A stretch of 64,000 bases of DNA from Monarcha castaneiventris obscurior (GCA_026261815.1 JAMPIT010000541.1:558001-622000); one strand, 5' to 3'; counted from the first letter of the stretch, positions 9,243-55,100 are shown. The notes: generated from the letters alone by a model not told the origin. Translations and numbers: made by a program.

Positions 9243-11633
9243 GTGAGTGCGGGCATGGAAGCCACGGCAAAACCGCTTCTCTCCGCCGGCAGGCCTGCCC
9301 GGGCCGGGGTGAGCCCGCCCCGCGGAGCCCCGGAGCGGGGGAAGGCGGGGGAGGTGGGGGGGGGGTGTGCACGCCCATTGCCGGGCGCCGCTGGAGCCGG
9401 GCAGGAGGGGCTGGGAATGAGGGAGAGGGGGGGAATGACTCGCTGGAGTTCTCTGCGCCCCGCGTGCACCTGCACTGCTCTGATCTGCTGTTTGGCCGCT
9501 GGGTCTCTCTTACAAAATAGTGCTTTCCTTGTATGTTATAGATTTATTTATTATGGAAAATAGGCAATAATTCATATTAATATTTAAATGTGGTCAGTGT
9601 GACTTAGAGGTCGTGCTTATAACAGGTCCAAGTAATAGCTATATAAATGCTTCATTACATTTTTACAGTGTGTGTGTGTGGTTTGGTTAACACTGCTTCA
9701 GTTTGTGCTGTGTGTTGTATGTTCATGCAGATTTTGGCCAAGATTTTGTCCAGGAGCTTTTAGTTCATATATGGCACAGGTCTTTTGAAAACAAATTTAG
9801 TTTGTTCAGCAGAAGAACCAAGTTCTTGGTGGGTAAAAGCAAAAGTGTGCACGTACAAGGAGAAAGTAATTAAATAAAAATGTTTTTTGTTTTTAGTGGA
9901 TGTGCTTCCGACACCGAATTGTTTTGGGAAATGGGTTTAAAATAATATTAGCTGGGTTTTTACACAGTCTGTTTTTTTGCTGTGGTCCTGTGGCAGAGAG
10001 GAGGGAGGGGACTGCCATCACCTTCCTCACTAGTGAGAGCTGGAATGAGCTGCTGCCCAAATCTGTCATGTGCCCCTTGAGCTGGGCCCTGTGCTCTCTG
10101 ACTCAGGGCACGGAGGAGGCTGGAAAGTGCCCAGATGAATAATCCATGATTAGGTTTTTTTTAGCTGGATTTGGCTGCAGCTGGGAGGGGATGGGTTAGG
10201 AAGGCAAAGCTGCCACTGGGGCTTTTCTTTTTGGTAACATCCTGTTGTGTGATAAGAGCTGGAAGCTCAGTTGTGCTTTGAGCATCAGGAGGAAGCTGGT
10301 TTATAAAATGAAGTGGCATCTGTTGTGTCTCGTGGAATTTGTAGAAGATAAAGAGCTGAGGGATTGCAGCTTTAATTAAAGATTGCAGCTTTATTTTGCT
10401 GTCTGTACCCCAGAAGAAAAAAGCAAAAACCATCCTTAGCTGGTTTCACTCCGGGTAGGAAAAGCCTGATCAGTTTTGTTTCCCAGCTTGATTTGGAAAA
10501 CTCTTCAGTGTTTAGTGTCACTGATGTAAATAAAAAACCACCAGGAAGGTGTGGTTGAGGTATTCAGGTAGGAATGTTGGCAGGTGAGACAAGCAAAACG
10601 ATTCCAGCAGTCAGAGCTGCAAGTGAGCTGAAATATTTACAAGGGAAATACAAATGCACCACCGAGTTCCATGTAGTGAGTCATTCTGTCCTCTCTGTGC
10701 CTGGGTAACCCTTTCATGTGTCTGGAGTGAGCTTTTCACCGGGAACAGGTCTGGAGTAGTTAGGAGAGGAGGGTTTTACTTACAGGTTCTGTAATTCCCA
10801 CCCCCACGGCTCGTTGGCTGATTTTAATGTTAGGAAAGATCCTTAGGAGGATCCAGTCTGGCCTTGTAGGTGATGTGAGCCGTAGGTGGCAGTCTGTGAT
10901 TCCTGGGTTTGGCTTTGAGGTGATGAACAGCTTCAAAAGCAGCCTCTGCTATCAGGCTGCATTCTTTTAAAGATAAGCTGTGTGCTAATGCTTGCTGTAA
11001 ACTGCTTTCCAAACTCAGGCCTGGTCTGTGAATGTGTCGTTCAGGAGTCTGTAATACAGAGTGTGGAAAGGACACATGATTTTCCTCTGGGTGTTGCTAC
11101 TGGAGAGTGACAATTCCTGAGCAGGTGCAGGGCTGGTTGCACTTCTCAGTCATGCAGCAGTCACAGCAATTAAAGCAGTTGGATGTCATTTAATGGTTTT
11201 AGCCTCAGTGTGTGATTTTCTAGAAATCTGCATCGATGTAATCCCTGTTTTCCTGCAGTGACAGGAAGTGTTTAAGGTCAGGTTAAATACTACCAAACTG
11301 TGTGTGGTTTGTATCTTCTATTTATATGTAGGAGAAGCAGCTGTGCTCAATAATACTCCATGGCATTTACTCTTTAAAGACTTCTGTGACTTATTTTTGG
11401 TAGTACTGGCATTTTACTGACTGGCAGTTTTTAGAAAAGGCACGTTATAGATATTTTGAACATAATGAGAAGTGTTATTTCTCAACAGCTGGTGGTGTAG
11501 TGGAGATCAGAGGTGCTGTCAGAATTGAACAAGTCACCCTCAAGCATCTCACAATGAGATACATGGAAGTGTGAATTAATTACAGTTGTTTGAGTCCCTG
11601 ATACTTACTGTGGTACTATTTATGTTTTCATAG
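9243..11633 (+). other. GOLGB1: First intron of the giantin-like gene
   Basis: 2.4 kb between the CpG-island donor and the acceptor TTTTCATAG at 11633. A 19-bp direct duplication around 10364-10392 (GATTGCAGCTTTA) is the only structure noted. No coding feature seen. Confidence 0.65.
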
Positions 11634-11646
11634 CCATCGTGGAACT

Positions 11647-43446
<31,800 letters not shown>

Positions 43447-43915
43447 GCCCACTGCATTCCCTGGGGACTCCTTTCCCTGGGGGCAGTGCCAATCCCAGCC
43501 CGGAGACTCCTCACACGCTGCTGTTCTGCTGTGCACTGGGCACGGTTGTGCAAATCCCTGGGCCACTTCCACGGAATCTGAGCTTCTCCAGTGAAATCTG
43601 TGCATATCACACTTGCTCCAAAGTTGACTTGAATTGCCCTTTAACAGTGGGAGATTATATTTGCTAAGGAGAAAATATTCCCCTCTGCCCTAGAAGGAAA
43701 CTGCTGCATACAAGTTATTTAATATTGTTTGTGGGTACATAATGGTTGATTACTACTGAATGGGTTGTAAATGATATCTTTTCTATACAAATTTTATTTT
43801 AAGAGTTAAACTATGAATTCTAAAGGAATATCAAGCTATTACTGTATATTGGCTTCTTGATTATAACAAGAAGTTTTATAGAGTGCAATAAAGGAAGAAC
43901 TACTGGATTTTTGAT
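43447..43915 (+). other. GOLGB1: 3' UTR of the giantin-like gene
   Basis: About 470 bp, AT-rich, from the TGA to the expected cleavage site after the AATAAA at 43887. No coding feature. Confidence 0.75.
43887..43892 (+). terminator. GOLGB1: Polyadenylation signal of the giantin-like gene
   Basis: GCAATAAAGG context, followed 28-45 nt downstream by T/GT-rich sequence (TTTGGTTGGTTTGGTGG), a good downstream element. Confidence 0.8.
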
Positions 43916-46900
43916 TTTCTTTGGTTGGTTTGGTGGCTTTTTTTTTGGGTGAAAATAAAAGAATTAAGAAGGTTCTTCTTTCCCATTCAGTTTGTAAAGA
44001 AATCAAGGTGCACAGGTCTGTGTGTGGTAAGGAGGTAAGCTGACAATTAAAGATTCAGTAAAGATTCACAATTGAGATGACATCAATATCTCCAACTTCT
44101 TACATTCTTTTGTAATTTTTTCTTTCTTTAACTTGTGGTGGGGGGTTGGTATTTTTAACATTTAGTTGCATTTTTCTTGGTGGGATGTAGTTACTGCCTG
44201 TCCGGAGGCAAAACGTTCCTCAGCTGCAGAACATGTAAAATTCAAGCTTCTAAAGACACAACCTTACATATTTTACATATTTCAGCTTCAAGGCACAAAT
44301 CAATAAATTCAACTAAGAATCTTATGGGAAAAGGAAAACCCAGTGAATATGGAAAAGGAAGGATTCCATCGGTTTTACTGAGGAGCAGAAACAAGCTTGA
44401 TTGGAGATATTTTAGTGAAGTGATTTATCTGCTTAAGAGGTAGTTGCTGCTGCAGGTAAATACTGTCACCACCTTCTTTCGATGGTCTTTAATATTTCTT
44501 AGTCTGGTAAAGGTCTGGATTTTTACATAAATCCAATATATTCTGCTGTAATTGATTTTTTTTTTTTTTAAACAATGATGGTTCATCTCCTTTGAGTGGC
44601 TGATTCAGTCCCTGTGTTCAGCCCTGGTGTCCCCCAGATACTGAGATAACTCCTAAACATCAGGTAGGGTGGGAACACGTGCTGAACAGGCTGACTTTTC
44701 CTTCCCAGCCTGGAGATGGTTGTTAGCAGGATGATAACGAGCTGTTCTTAGCTAATTATGTTATAATGAAGCAGAATGTTTTCCAAAGGCAACAGTGGGC
44801 CTTCAGTCCATCCAGTGTGAGGGATTTTTGTCTTCAGGGGAGAGAAAACAACCCTCTGTCCTGAGGCTTAGTGAGTGGGAAAGGATCCACAGGGGTTAGA
44901 AATTCTGTCCTGCTTTATCCAGGCCTCTGTGCTGTCACTGTGAGAAGCACAAACTGGGGAAAAAAAAGCCAAATGGCTTATGGAGATATCTTGTAAAGTC
45001 CATTCCAGAAGCTGATCAAAATGTACTGGGAGCTGAGCTCATGGCATTTATGAAGCAGCTTTTCCTGGGTGAGTATTGCCCTGAGAGTGTTCATGTTAAT
45101 GTTCGTGCTTTGAATGCTTGGCTTCACTTGGCCTGAGAAATTGAGGAAAATTGTTTCAAATTCTCTACCCTCAAATTCCAGTGTCTCAGCTGAAGTAATT
45201 CCTGATGCGTTTAAGAACTGAGTTTCCCTCTGGCTTGTGGTGTTGGAGCCAGAAGCTGGGTGCAGTGCTGTAATCTCAGATACCATTATCTGAGATTATT
45301 GCCATGCAGAGTCTTTTCCTGAGGGTTTTGGAAGAAAATAACAATTCATGGCAATGTGAATGAATGTTCAAAACCACCAGCTACTAGAACTAAGGCATAA
45401 ACATTCCCACATTAAAGCTCTTTCCAAATTTATGTGATAAAATCCGTTTTTGCCTTGTTAGGGACAAGAACTTTGCTGGACAAGTGCTGTTTTCATTCCT
45501 TTCCCTTTTCTGAAGGACCTTTCCTTACTGAGTTGTTGCCAAAGAAGGAGAAATAAAATCCTTCCCTCAACTGCCTAAAGAGGCACTTTTCCAGTCCTAA
45601 AAATAACACAGGGACCCAAAATCAGGCCTGCCCTTGGTGAGAGTTTAGCCATGAGTTTCAGGGAGAGCAGGACTTTGAGGTTTTGCCCAGGAGCTCCAGG
45701 AGCAGAGGTGTTCCTGGGCAGTTGTGCCAGCTGCCTCTTGTTCTTTTTCCCAGAATAACCACTTCCATGAAGTGTTTTCCGCTTAAAATATGGAATAGGT
45801 CCTGGAGTGAGCTCTCCGTGTTACAGAGTGGCTTAAAAAACCACAGCAAATGCTTCCCTGCAACTTTTGCTGAGGGTTATTTTTAGTTGTTTGAGAGAGA
45901 TGATCCCCCTCTAAAAAAGAAAAAAGAAAAAGGCAAATTTGAACATTCCATGAGGGAAAAACTTTGAAGTAATGGATGTTTTTTGGTGATTTATTTACCA
46001 TTAACTACTAATGGTGCAGCTGGTCTGTGCATACAATCAGTTAATTTTACACAAAAGAACTTTTTTGACAATTCCCCTTTGGAAGAGGTGGGATTTATGC
46101 TTAAATCCCCATAGAGAGCCAAGTGTGTGTCCTGTAGCTGAGCTTGCCCACAGTCATGAGGCCAATTAACAGAGTATCCCAGGACCCTGGAGGCTGCAGC
46201 AGGAGATTTCTTTCCCCTTTGGAAGAAACAACAGGCTGCAAGTGTCCTGATTAATTTGCTTGGTTAAATCCTATTCAAGTGGGAATTTGTGTGGATACTT
46301 CACATGCTTGGTAAGATCAGGGTTTTAGCATTGGCTTTGCTGGTTAGGTTTGTTCTTTCCCAAAATTGCTGTGTTTTAATGATATGAGGGTGTCTTATGG
46401 GAAAAAAAGCCCAACTTGTTGGATTTCATTCATATCATGAGTCAGATTTTGATTTTTTTCTGGGCTGTCAAAACCCTCCCCTGAAGTTCTGTGTGGTGAA
46501 TAATGTTTTGCCTCATATCCTGTGATATTATTTGGGGCAATCATGACAGGCTTCCTAATGCAAAAGTGATAAACTTAGTAACATCAGTATTTAATAAGTG
46601 ATTTTTCTTCTAGAAAATCTGTCTCTGCTTTATATTAATGAATGAATTTGTTGCAAAATACATGTTTTTCACAACCATTTGACTGCCAGCAAGGGGGAGC
46701 CTCAATGTTTAAAGGCAAAATAATGGAACTGCTTAGAGAGAGCAACCAAGTGTGTAAATCTAGAGATTACATCTTTTCCACCTGTTTCCTTCCCTTTATT
46801 CCTCTGTGCTATGGCAAAGGACCCATTCCTTGTGGAGAACCAGGAGTTTGCTGATGCCCACCTTGGCTGGGCCCCTGTGTGGGCATAAGCAGCACTTCCT

Positions 46901-49900
46901 TCATTTTTGAAGCTGTCTTGGTCTTTCTGGGGGGTTTTATAGAAGGAGTTGGTACAAAGTGATTATCCACAAATTCACATTTTAGCTCCTTGCATGTTTT
47001 GGGGGTGCATTCTGGGAGGGCAGCAGCAGGAACAGTATTTCACAGGAAGTTTTAACTTCAAAATGGTATTTTGTCCCTGAAGTTCCTGACACACTGCACT
47101 AATACTGGAATAATACCCTTTGCAGAGTTGGAATGGGTCAAAAATATAGCAGTGCAGGGGATGAAGCACAGAGGAAAAGAGGGATCCTGACACTGGAACA
47201 TCCCACTGAGCATGGAATCATCACTAACTGGGATGACATGGGAAAGGTGGGTATTTTATTTTATTTTATTTTATTTTATTTTATTTTATTTTATTTTATT
47301 TTATTTTATTTTATTTTATTTTATTTTATTTTATTTTATTTTATTTTATTTTATTTTATTTTATTTTATTTTATTTTATTTTATTTTATTTTATTTTATT
47401 CTTTACACACACTCATCAGTCATGAAGTTCCTACTGAGGCAAAACATTTGACAATGACAGAAAGGAGCTAAAGTTAAAAAAAAAAAAAACAGGTTGCAAT
47501 TAATCAGGGGTGAATTGGAGAAATACTAAACTATTGGAATTGGGAACAAAAGCTGTGAGGTGCAGGGGAGGGTTATTTTCTCTCCTCAGTACTGGCCTAG
47601 GTGAGCAAGAGGATGGGTGGTGCCCACATCTCACATTCCATGTGACATTCTCACTGTCATTTCCAGAGGAAAAGATGGACTGGGGTTTCCTATTCCTTTA
47701 CTGATCCTTTGAGAGGGGGTTTTTAATTTTTTTTTCCCTGAAGCATGGTTTTTTTCTGTTGCCAAAAGTTAGCTTTTCATGTCTGGGTGGTCAGAAGGCA
47801 TCTTTATTCCCCTTCCAGCACAACTTCCTTGGCATTGTGCAATGAGCTCTGTGGGAAATGCCAGTCCCAGGATGTCCCAGGTGCAGGCAACAGGGTGTGT
47901 TCATGGGAGAAGCTGCTAAATATCTTTAATATCCCATGTGTCCTGGTCTCTTTGGGAAATATCTGGGCCTGTATGGGGAAAATACTGCTCTGTCTGGGGG
48001 GAAGCTCCACAGGGAAATGCTCCTGGTACTGTTTTTCCTGAGGAAAATGCCACTGAAAGGGGGATACAGGGCTGGGATTGTTCTGTACTCTGCTTGCTAG
48101 GATGAGGTGCAGTTATAACCCCTATGTCTGAATTCAATCACTGTGCCGTATCCATGGACCCAGACTGTTCCAAAGGAACAGACCAAAGGTGATCCAGGAG
48201 CTGAGGGAGTTCCTCAGTCGATATTTGGAAATAAATTGCCCACCTACTCCTCTAGGTGGAAGCACAGTACTTGGATTTCGTTCTCTCCCTGCTTGCTGCC
48301 AGCACACTTTTCTAAGGACATCCCATTATGTTTCTCTTCCTGATAATTTTCCTGCTATCTGCATTCAGCAAGAAATAACATTTTCCTGTTGGAAAAAAAA
48401 CTAAATTAAACTTGTAGGCCCATATTTTATGTTCCCTCATCCGCATCTGGTAACTGTCCTGTGCACAGCACACACTGGTGTGTGCTCCTTCCCTGGGTAA
48501 TGCTGGATGCAAGAGCAGACCATCTAAAATTGAGTTAGAAGAAGGAATTAGGGAAGGTTAAAAAGGTGGGGTGTGCTTTCCTGTAGTGTGAACTCCTGGC
48601 TGGATTGATTATTTTTAGGGTGTAACATGGTGGAGGCCTCAGGCAGTGCTGTCACTCAGATAATGGTCAGGTACTAAATGGGCTCTTGCAGCTTGAGCTT
48701 TCCTTCTTTTTGTCACTATATGGATGCAGGGAATTACTTGTGGAGGTGGCTCCCTAGCCCAAGCTGGTAGGGAAGAGACAAGAAACAGAGTTGGTAACTG
48801 TTGGGATTCCTGCAAATAAGAAAAAAAGGGTGATTTTGCTCCTTGTGTGATTTTGATCCGAGCCACAAATTTCTTCCCAGCACTTGGAAATGCCACTCCT
48901 GAAAGCACCAGGATGCAGAGGAAACAAGAGAATTCCTGGGTAACGTGCCAAAAATGGGACAAAGGCTCAGCAGTGCAGTGCTCAGGCATCCACAGGGTAC
49001 AAAAGGGGGGAGTCCCCAAGGGCTGAGGCCGGGTGTGTGAGGGGGATGCTCGGGGGGCCTGGGCGTGGAGGAGGAGCACGGGCAGGCCATGGAATGGAGC
49101 ATTCCTGCTCTCCCGTGCTTCAATTCACAATATTCAAACTGGAAAAGAACACAAAAGCCATTGTCCATGGTGGGTCATTTGTTCTGATGACCTGACAATG
49201 TCTGGGAGGGACGGCGTCGGGACCGAGCATTTTCTGGCTCTGGTGACAATGTAAATGTTTGATATAAACGCTGGGATAGTTTGGGATAATTCCTCCTCAG
49301 TAATTTCTCTTTGCTAGTGTGCCTGCTGCTCCCATTTAATTCTTGTGACCTATAAAATCACCACTGCGTTGTTGTGGTTCTTGTGGAGTATCCCTATCAA
49401 TAAACATTCTGGTTATCATTAGGTCACATTTACCAGGCTGTGCAGGGCCTGATTGTGCCTGGTTTTGAGGGAAAACCTGGAAACTGCCAGAGATTTAGGC
49501 AGGCTCCTGCTTTGTGAATCCAGGTTTGTTCCTCACTGCTGAAACCACCAGTACTTTGGGAATTATATAAGCACAGAGGTTTCCTTCTCTTATTCCCTTC
49601 CTGTCTGAAATAGCAGTAATTTTCTTCTTACATCTGATTTTATTTTTTTTTTAACTTTTACATAATTGCTTTCTGGTTTATTCAACTTCTCCCTGCATTT
49701 GTATTCCAAACCTTCAAATGAAGGACATCCTGGCATCCCAAAGCCTAGTTCTGGAAACATCTGATTATTTGATTGATATAGAATTGAATTTTTTTAAACA
49801 GCTGATGATTTTAATGAATAACTTCAGCTCTGGACAGCTGTTGACATTGTAGCTGCTTCAGATTTAGAGAGGATCTCTTTTCCATTTAAGTTAATTTTGG

Positions 49901-50850
49901 AGCATAGTAATACTTGTTTCTAGGTTATAATACTTGCTTTTAGGATATTCCTCAAACAAACTTACCCATAAAACTATCCTGATGTTTTCTGCTTCAGAAG
50001 TGTGTTGTGTCAGAAAAAAAATGAGCTAAAAAGAGAATAAACCCCCAACCCAGTGAATTTGGTCAAATTTGGTGAATAGATGTGAGTTTGGCAGATTTGC
50101 TCTTGCAGGCTTTCTGTCTATTTTAATATGGCTGTAAAAATATTAATAAAAATTTTTAAAGTAATTATTTTTACAATATGAAATACATTCCATGTATTTA
50201 AAATATATTATTGTTTAATATAATTTAATATATGACTTATAGAAAGTAATATGTTAAAAATGCATTACTCAGGCTGCAATTTATTAAAAAAATAAAACTT
50301 ATGGCTTTTGGCCAAAAGCCCACATGGTAAATTTAGCCAGGGCTAGACATTAGTGTGATTGAAATGCAGAATATAGGTGTAGAATCACCTGGGGAAAAGG
50401 AGATGTGGCCCTGCACTTCCCTTGGTGCTCACTTTTGGCATCTCTTTAATGGGAAGATGATGCAGCCATTTAGCAACAGTGTAAATAAATTAATTAAGTT
50501 GTGAGCTTGCCAGCAGGAATGACTGGGAGAGAATACAACAGGGAGATAAAAAGCACCAGCAGACCATCAGAACAGCCCAGCCTCTACCAGCCAGGAGGTA
50601 GAGCTCCCACAGCAGACGTGTCTGGGGCTGGTTCTCTGTCATTACACTGGAATGACAAAGCTGGGTTTTAAGATTGTTTAAAGGCCTGTTGTTTATTACT
50701 GATGGCATTAAATTCATTACAGTGATTATGAACTGTTGGTAATTCGTGTGTTCTTTAATTGAAAGCATACTTTTCATTAAAAGTTGACTTTATTGGTGAA
50801 GGCATTAACTGCTGAAATTTACAACTGGAGTTTAACCCCCTCATGTCAGA
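43916..50850. other. Intergenic DNA downstream of the giantin-like gene, part 1
   Basis: No supportable gene. ORFs up to 146 codons lack conserved motifs and splice structure. The main landmark is the (TTTTA)n array at 47253-47400. Stretches around 48,600-49,250 are slightly richer in G+C but not CpG-rich. Confidence 0.6.
47253..47400. repeat. (ATTTT)n pentanucleotide repeat, about 30 copies
   Basis: 148 bp of uninterrupted ATTTT units. It forces open frames reading F-Y-F-I-L in all three + frames, which explains the apparent ORFs across it. Confidence 0.98.
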
Positions 50851-50990
50851 GGCTGTAGGGATTTAAAAGCCTTGTGGATGTGGCACTTGGGGACATGATT
50901 TAGTGGTGGCCTTGGCAGTGCTGGGTTTATAGTTGGGCTCAATGATCTTAGAGGGCTTTTCCACGCTGAATGATTCCATGAAATGTGGTC
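50851..50990 (+). mobile_element. CR1 LINE 3' fragment
   Basis: GAGGCTGTAGGGATTTAAAA, GGCACTTGGGGACATGATTT, AGTTGGGCTCAATGATCTTA and TGAATGATTCCATGA follow the CR1 3' end in order. Severely 5' truncated. Confidence 0.8.
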
Positions 50991-51182
50991 TAAAGTTGCC
51001 ATGAAGAGAGGAGATAAACCCTTGTCTTTGCTGAGGGTGGGGACAGAATGAGATGGAACGAATTTAAACTGGACCAAGAGAGGTTTTGGCCAGACAAGAA
51101 AGCCCTGAAAATGGTATTTATAATATTCTGTCACTGGGTTTGTTTGCTGGAGGAATGTGTGGGTGCTCCAGCAGAGGAATTT

Positions 51183-51332
51183 CTGAGCCAGAACCAAAGC
51201 TGTTTATTCCTTGAGATGGGAGTAGCCAGATTATTCCTCATGGCTTCTTCCAGCTGTGTCTTCTGTCCATTTTGTGTGTGTGTGCTTATGTATATGTATA
51301 AACCTTAGATTGCTGCACTGTTGCAGCCCTGC
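51183..51332 (+). repeat. Direct repeat, copy A (150 bp)
   Basis: Nearly identical to 55364-55507 (about four or five substitutions and one 6-bp indel in a GT-rich stretch). Starts CTGAGCCAGAACCAAAGCTG and ends TTGCAGCCCTGC. Similarity stops sharply at both ends; no family recognised. Confidence 0.9.
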
Positions 51333-52063
51333 CATCATAAAAAAATTTATCCCAGGATGTCATCTCCAATTAATATTGTCAGTAAAAACCTGACCTGGGT
51401 TAATGGAAAGATATCCACTGGCTTCGGTGATTTTCCTTTTAAATGAAATCCCAAAGAAAGCATGACATGCTGTGCACAGAAGAACCACGGTTCAGGAGGG
51501 GACTCAGGAGTAGTAACTGTCAGTATTCATTTAAAAAAAAATAAAATTGGCTGTCCTTTCAGATCTTGTTAAGTGTAGATCCTAAAGTTTTTTCCAGCTC
51601 TTCGTTCCAGATCCTGCTGGAGACGTTCCATGTGCCAGCCGTGTGTGTAGCAGTTGAGGCAGTGCCATCTCTGTGTGCCTCTGCAACCCAAGCCTTTTAA
51701 TATCTGATTAAATATTTCATTTAAGTGTTGGGTTTCAATCTCATATTGATGTCTGCTGGTAAGGCATCAGTAGAGTGAGCGTGGAGGTCTCTTATAAATT
51801 ACTCCTTAGCAACCCTCAAGTCTTCACATACTCTGAAAGAAAATTAAAATACCCCCTGCCTTTGTAGCCTGATGGCACTGTATAATCCCATCTAAAAAGA
51901 TGGGCACCTTACAGGAGTTATGACTGTCATAAATACTTGGTTTATGTCTAAAATCTGACTATTTGTGTGCAGGTTTGGTATCAGAAATGCCTTATTCATT
52001 TTGAGTGCAAAATGGGTACTTCGTGCTATGTGGCATTGGATTTGGAACATGAAACAGCAACTG

Positions 52064-52100
52064 CCTCCTCCTCCTCCTCCTCCTCCTCCTCCTCCTCCTC
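52064..52100. repeat. (CTC)n trinucleotide repeat, about 12 copies
   Basis: Uninterrupted CTC/GAG run. It makes poly-Ser and poly-Pro frames on + and poly-Gly on -. Confidence 0.95.
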
Positions 52101-55100
52101 TCTTGGAAAGAGCTTGGAGCTTTCTGATGGACAGGGGAAGGAGTTTGCCATTGGGAATGAACGGTGCTGATGCCCAGGAGTGTTTTGCTTGTGTAATGAC
52201 TATGCTGAGGTTACAGAGGTGAGTGGGAGGTTCTGTCCTTGGCCTTGCTCTCCTAGCCTCACCCAACTGGCTTTTTCCTGGAGTTTTCTCTGGGAAGCAG
52301 CTTGGACTAGTGAGCCTTCCTCTCGTTTTCACAGCAGGAAGGAGGAGGGGATGAAGAGAGAGGTAATGTGTTGAAACTTCTTTCTGCTCAGGGCTGGAAT
52401 CCACAGGTATCCACAAAACCACTTACAACATGTTGTTGTTCCATCAGGATCTCTGTGGGAAAACCATTCTCTCTGGAGGAGCCACCGTGTATCCTGGGAT
52501 TTGGGGTCATATGCAGAAGGAGAGGACAGCTTTGCCTCCAAGCACCATGGGGATTAAGGTGATTTTTAAGAACTTTACTGCTGCCAGTTCCATCTTAAGG
52601 TGATTTTTTTCCTTATTAAAATGGTCTCTTAATGGTAAAAGCTGCAAAATCTGTCAAAAAGGATTTTTCAAAGTTCTAGCTCTAGCTACCTAAAAGTGAG
52701 AGGGGTTGATCTTACCTTCCTTCCCACTTTAGAACAGCAGTCAGCTCCAATTCCCAGTATCCATGTCTTGTCAAGCAAGAGGAAATCATAAATTCCTCAG
52801 CCTCTGAGTGAATTTGACTTTATTATTCTGGTTTCAGTTTGTGTGACTGCTCAGGTTGATCATAAATCACCTTACATGTAGGAATAGCACTATTCACTGG
52901 CCTTATCACCTGCATGAGCAGCATAAGTCACGTTTCAATCTTGACCTCTTGTAGGTGTGATGGTGAAGAGCACCAGCCCTGGTACTCAGATCTCTGCAAC
53001 CAAGTTACATTTGTAGGATCAAAGCAAAATTCCATTCCATTTGCTAAGAATTTACTTGCCCTTGTTTCAGTATTAATGGTGAAGGATGTTCTTTAGGCTT
53101 TCAATTTTTATTTAATAAAAACTTTTTTTTTTTTTTTACTTCCACCATTGCTTCTTTCTAATTTGGTAATGAGCTGTCTTTAATTCTCAGACTGGCTTTA
53201 GCAAAGAAAAATTGTCATCGTCATTTAAATGTTATTCCTTCTAAATGGAAGAAAAACCTATCCAACACTAGAAGAAGCTGGCATCCCCCCTGAGACATTT
53301 TTTTTTCCAAGGGGAAACACCTTCTTTTCTTAGGAGTAAATTGTAGGGGAAAACATTTATCCACATGAAGGTTACCTTACAAATAAACCAGCCCAGCTGC
53401 AACAGCTCCTCTGGGTGCAATTTATTAAATCCACTGAATATTTGACACTCAGATTTGAAATGGGAGTCTTGGAAGTGATTGCTGAGCCTTCAGCCTCCTC
53501 TAACTGTGCAATTCAAGTCTGCATTTCCCATCAGGGATGTGTTCCTGGTAAGTGATGGGAGATCTGAGGGAGGCACTTGGCATCAGTTATGTCACAGATC
53601 TTGATGGTCACTCACAAAGTACAAAGAACATTTTGAAGGTTTCTTTTGAGGGGGTTTCCCTCCATTTTTGCTTCCAAGTTAGACGTTCCATCTGTGGTGA
53701 AACAATAATTCCTTGGAATTAGTGAACTCTGTATTAGGGCTTTGCTGACATTCTAAGAATCTGTAAACACAAGAAAATACATTTTACAAAAAGCAGCAGC
53801 GTTTTGGAGACACACGATGGAAATGGAAAATCCTGAAACTAATCACTAATCATGCATTAAAATGGTTGTTGGTCATGTTAATTGGGGGTTATGGGCTTCA
53901 AAGAAGAAATGGCAACTCCTTTACCTCATGTGTGCAGAACAGGGAGGGAAGAGAGAGAAATATATAGTGGTGAAAGCAAATCACCGTGGTAGAAAACTTC
54001 TTGAGGTCACTGAGGACACCATGCTTGGGATGCACTGACCCCTCTTCCTGTCTGGCAAACTTTTAATGAAAGAGGAAAAGGACCTGGTGATCTTTTGCTG
54101 CAGAGGTTAATAATGGATGATCCTGATGAGCATTTCATGTAAAAAGCAAAGCCTGCAGATCTCATTACCCGGGCCTCCCAATTGAGCATTCCCATCCAAC
54201 AAGAGGAGTGGAAAGTACACCTGACACAATTAAAAGGTTATAGTGGCCAGCATTCACATTTCTGATTCCACTCCTAGTGCACTTCCCTTCTTACCAGGGA
54301 TGGAAAAGGCCCCCGAGGTCATCCAGGCTGTCTTCCCTCACTGCTGGCTGAGACACATGGCTGACTGCAGTGAATGGCAAGGTGAGAGCAAACTTTGGGT
54401 CCCAGTTAATTGATTAGCACTTGCTGTAGCTCTAAATTGCTAAAATTCTGGTTTGCCTGCATTGGTTTTAGGTAAATCTCTTGATTTCTCTGTGAATCTA
54501 CAGCCAGAAACTCTGGGGAGAGATGCTGGGCCTTGTCTAGAGTGTGACAGTGTGGCCGAGTCTCCATCACATTGCCCAGTGTGCAAAGCACAGAGTAGTG
54601 AAAACCACCCGAATTCCACATCCCTTTGTGCTGGTTTTAACAGGACATTCCAGAAAACAACAGTCCTGACACAAAGAAGACCAGAACTGTAATGTGGTGA
54701 CAACAAGCAACCAAAGTTGCAAACTTTGAGGTGAAGTAAATTTGTGAAGGCAGAAGCTGAGTGAGAAGCTGCTGTAGAGGAGAATGAGATTAACAGAGTA
54801 AAATATCTCCTGTTTAAGGTTGGCCTCAGGCAGGAAGGAGTTTGTCAGTGTAATATGTTGTTGAATTTTAATATGGAAATGTCTCCTGGCATGTATTTCA
54901 AACACACTACAAACAGTGATATTGATCTAACCTTCAATTAATGGGAGAGGTCCTCTGTGAAAATCCGATCTGGGTTTGAATGGCAAATAGCTTTAATATT
55001 CTGAGGACAGTGGATCATTTGCACAGCTCAGTAAGAGACTATAAATCACCAGGATTAGGGCTTTTTTTATTATCATTTTAATGCAGGCTTGCTTTCCCTG

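Larger units (their letters stand above)
9040..9420 (+). promoter_or_regulatory. GOLGB1: CpG-island promoter of the giantin-like gene
   Basis: A sharp rise in G+C and CpG in otherwise AT-rich DNA, with several GC-box-like GGGGCGGGGC sequences (for example around 9113-9122) and no obvious TATA box. It surrounds the likely non-coding first exon, as expected for a housekeeping Golgi gene. Long ORFs on both strands here are a by-product of high G+C. Confidence 0.8.

Noticed and set aside
8767..9475. Long antisense ORFs of 203 and 177 codons over the CpG island
   Set aside because: High G+C removes stop codons. The translations are Pro/Arg/Ala-rich with no motif, and the island is explained by the giantin-like promoter.
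46684..46700. Possible CTCF motif (CCAGCAAGGGGGAGC)
   Set aside because: Two mismatches at important core positions; not better than chance in 64 kb.
47133..47471. ORFs of 112 and 79 codons reading F-Y-F-I-L repeats
   Set aside because: Translation of the (ATTTT)n array.
51892..52422. Antisense ORF of 176 codons with a poly-Gly run
   Set aside because: Kept open partly by the (CTC)n tract. No splice signals or protein family features.
54406..54706. Cysteine-containing ORF (CLECDSV...HCPVC) resembling a zinc-binding pattern
   Set aside because: The spacing does not continue into a known finger, the frame is short, and no splice-compatible neighbours were found.
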